Of a DNA stretch of 64,000 bases, positions 61,333 through 64,000 are shown piece by piece; within the stretch, counting starts at the first letter, position 1; each line of letters starts with the position of its first letter. The notes beneath the pieces were generated by a model that had not been told where the DNA came from, searched no databases, and saw only the letters and a list, made by a program, of their open reading frames with translations. The stretch is from Macrotrachela quadricornifera. Lineage: Eukaryota; Rotifera; Eurotatoria; Philodinida; Philodinidae. The position numbers were made by a program, and so were the translations under genes. The DNA lies in assembly GCA_022393335.1 (NCBI GenBank), contig JAJEKB010017978.1, positions 1 to 64,000 of the forward strand, written 5' to 3'.

Positions 61333-63451
61333 TTATGTGTATAGATCGTCATCATCTGTATAAGTAGCCGATACTTCCTTGATGCTATCTATTTATAAAA
61401 GAATGAAATTATTGAGAAAAATGCTCGTTCGAAAATTCTTACCATATTCGTTCATATTCCATGCGTTAACAGGTATGTAGAATGAGGAATCGGAGCTTGC
61501 AGAGGAATGCAGCAACGTTTTTCTGAACATTTCATACTCGTCAATATTATAATTACAACATGGAAAACAGCGTGGATAAGTATTTACAGCCTTTTCGAAG
61601 TGATTTCGTCGAATTTGAACCTTTAAATCCATGTTCGGACTTGCTTGTTCTATTTCTTGTTCTTTCTCGATCAATTCTTGAATAGCTACCTTATAAGCTC
61701 TTTGACAAAAATCAACAATATCAGCACCACTTGAACCATTTAAAAGTTTTGCAAAATAGCTCAAGTCAATATCTTCAGCTATATGACATTTTTGTAGTGT
61801 AATCTTGAAAATAGCTTCACGAGATTTCTGATCTGGTAGTGGAATATAAACTGCTTGATCGAGACGACCTAAATATAATATTGTGACTCAGCTTGACAAA
61901 TTGTATATGGGAAGCCAATATATAACACCTGTGACAATTATGATAAATATTTCAGTATCTTTTAACTCTTAAACTAAATTACTTGAGTCAAAGCAAATAT
62001 GTGGCTATAGAAAGATCTAATGTTAGATTTTTTCGAGTCCTAAACTCAATGAAAATCTGTAAAATCCAACTAGAGTGGTAAATGAAAGATTATTCAAAAC
62101 AATACATTCACAAAATTTTGAAAATTCTGTTTTTTTTCATTAATAATCTGATCCCTATCTTACAATTAAGAAAAAAACACAGCTACAAGCTCTCTGATCA
62201 CATTTACTTGAAAAACTGACCTGGTCGAAGAATAGTTCGATCAATTAATTTAGGTCGATTTGTTACACCAATAATGAAAATCTTGGATTTGACATTCGTA
62301 CTATCAATTTCTGTTATGATTTGATTGATAAGACGATTCGCAAGAACAGATTTATCATTGCTGTCGTTGTCGCAAAACTTAACTATATGATAAAATTAAA
62401 ACCATCGTTCTTTCTTTTTTTTTGTTTTCTTACATATACAATCAAGATCATCGATTAATAGTATACAAATTGCATTTTGACGAGCTTGATCAAATATTTT
62501 CCGAACGTTATCTTCAATATTATCAAGTGGCATGATAAGCAATTCAGAACTTTTCATTGAGATGAAATTAACGTTGCATTCATTGGCAAGTGCCTTGACC
62601 AACATTGTTTTTCCTTTACAAAAAGCATACGACTTAATATTCAAACACCCCAACAAGAACTTACCACAACCAGGTGGACCATACAAAAGCATACCCCGTG
62701 AAGGTGCTAACCCGAATTTATGGTACTTTTCCTGATGCTCAATAGGATGTTGAATAAAATTTTTCAATATCTGTTTAACATCGTCTAAACCCCCAATATC
62801 ATCAAAATCAATTTCATTGACCAACGTCTTTTCTATTTCACGTTTAATTGCATCATCGTCACAATAAATAACCGTTTCTGGTACAACAATACAGTATGGA
62901 CTTGGTTCAGTATTGATAACTTTGAACTCGATAGCATGCATCCCAACATGGACAATGAACGTATCACCAATGTATACTGGTCGAAAGTTATCACGAAAAT
63001 AAGGTTGCAAATATTCTTCTATTAGGCTATTCACACTTTCTTTTACAGTATCGTCGAAAAGTAAAACACGAATACATCTACCATGTTTAACACTTGGGCA
63101 TCCTTCAGTTGAAATAATATCACCTGAATGTACTTGTAAATTGTTTTGTATTACACGATTTACTCTGATATGATCATCTTGGCATGTATCATCAGAAAGC
63201 ACAATACAAATTGTTTCTCGTCGTTTCTTTCCTTTTAGTTTCACTGTATCACCACAAAATAGTTGTAATTTGTCCATTGTTTTAGATGATAATCTTGCAA
63301 CACTGCTATCATCATCGAAAGTATCTTCAATAAACAGTTGATTGAAATTATCTTTGAGATCTGAAAATAAACAAATTAAATAAATTGGACTGAACAGTAA
63401 GAGAATATATTTACTAAATTCAGTCTTGACACACTGCTCATGTTCAACCAT
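61333..63451 (-). CDS. p97/CDC48-like AAA ATPase with N domain and D2 only
   Basis: Six exons (63451-63415, 63360-62665, 62613-62434, 62382-62221, 61868-61443, 61388-61333) join in phase to 518 aa; p97 is 806 aa. The N domain is well kept (LQLFCGDTVKLKGKKRRETI, IVLSDDTC, PSPYCIVVPETVI). The linker then runs straight into DDIGGLDDVKQILKNFIQHP, which matches D2, with Walker A GPPGCGKT, ANECNVNFIS, IIGVTNRP, ILRPGRLDQ (arginine fingers) and SGADIVDFCQRA. The tail DDDDLYT parallels the p97 end. D1 is missing. In Walker B the Glu is Asp (LLIDDLD), and pore loop ELLTMWFG is ELLIMPLD. p97 unfolds ubiquitinated clients; this form may lack threading activity. Confidence 0.9.
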
Positions 63452-64000
63452 ATCTTATTTGAAAATTAAACCAATGAAAAATTAATCTAAAAATCAAGCA
63501 GATATATTGGAAGATTTTTTGCCTTAGAAAATAAATTTTGTTGAATAATGATGGTAGTGTTGTCCATTTGGAAAGTAACACGCAGCGCCACAAAGATGAC
63601 GATGTGCGTGTTATGTTTGCAAAACAACATCGCAACAACGAAGTGATGATTCACTCTCATTTTTTATTTTGCGTTCTTCTGTCATTATATATATATATAT
63701 AACATAATGAAGTAAATCACTCGTTACACGTGTATACTAATTGTTCTGGTTTTTACTTTCAACCAATTCATATCTAAACATCTTATTTTTAGAAAATATA
63801 TTACCTTGCTTCTTTTTATTTTAACTAAATACTTGATTAAAATATATATTGTATTAAATCTGTCTTCTATCAAAACAGACAATTAAATAGAATAATGCTG
63901 AACCTGTCTTTATAGAAGCCTACATTTTTCCTAGGATTTTTATATAACGCAAAAAAATTCACCTTTTCTCAGTCTTGACTGTTCGATGACAATTTAGATA
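63452..64000. other. Upstream region of the p97-like gene
   Basis: AT-rich, with a short TA dinucleotide run near 63686-63702. The 64-codon minus-strand frame 63444-63638 overlaps the start of the ATPase gene in another frame and is not supported. Confidence 0.4.

Noticed and set aside
8091..63451. A ubiquitin-related gene cluster (RING-GTPase, cullin-3, p97-like)
   Set aside because: The three genes are 18-30 kb apart on both strands with unrelated genes between; co-location looks accidental.
63686..63702. TA dinucleotide run as a promoter element
   Set aside because: Simple-repeat sequence in AT-rich DNA, too far and too unspecific to call a TATA box.

Overview
The window is eukaryotic, animal-type DNA. 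It is AT-rich, genes lie on both strands, and most introns are 42-57 nt with GT..AG ends; exons read straight across them in frame. The gene set (cullin-3, tensin SH2-PTB, REEP, p97-like AAA ATPase, rhodopsin-type GPCR, NHL propellers, metacaspase-like protein, membrane-anchored subtilase, intronless GNAT) and the many small palindromic transposon remnants fit a bdelloid rotifer such as Rotaria or Adineta. That placement is an inference from gene content and style; nothing in the window names the species.

Layout. 1-1600: transposon end and degenerate tandem repeats. 1675-3301 (+): REEP5/6-like ER-shaping protein. About 3.8-6.5 kb (+): tensin-like SH2-PTB gene whose apparent 5' end lies in a MITE. 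8091-10211 (+): RING + dynamin/IRG-like GTPase. 10659-20232 (-): 18-exon type II membrane subtilase (1015 aa) with a foldback element in its last intron. 20.2-28.7 kb: gene-poor DNA with MITEs, a perfect-looking hairpin, decayed AT-rich coding-like DNA and two oppositely oriented arrays of a 34-bp repeat. 28765-32050 (+): cullin-3 with a duplicated segment. 33159-33995 (-): ceramidase-like membrane protein. 35158-35628 (+): GNAT acetyltransferase. 35.8-36.1 kb (-): LINE endonuclease scrap. 36275-37326 (-): GPCR. 40.4-41.7 kb (+): broken FAD oxidoreductase. 41824-42703 (-): secreted protein made of five 36-residue Cys repeats. 44833-47670 (-): tandem pair of NHL-repeat genes. 48.8-50.2 kb (+): dead MULE transposase. 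53227-54178 (-): caspase-fold peptidase. 56.3-57.0 kb (-): broken cupin-like gene. 57.26-58.21 kb: roughly 950-bp foldback element. 60.1-60.6 kb (-): internally deleted piggyBac-like transposase. 61333-63451 (-): p97/CDC48-like ATPase with the N domain joined directly to the D2 ATPase domain.

The genes do not form an operon-like system. Three of them (cullin-3, the RING-GTPase and the p97-like protein) belong to ubiquitin-linked families, but the spacing and the unrelated genes between them argue against a functional cluster. The most unusual items are the D1-less p97 paralogue with altered Walker B and pore-loop residues, the lengthened cullin-3, the RING-GTPase fusion, the five-repeat secreted protein and the dense set of foldback elements.
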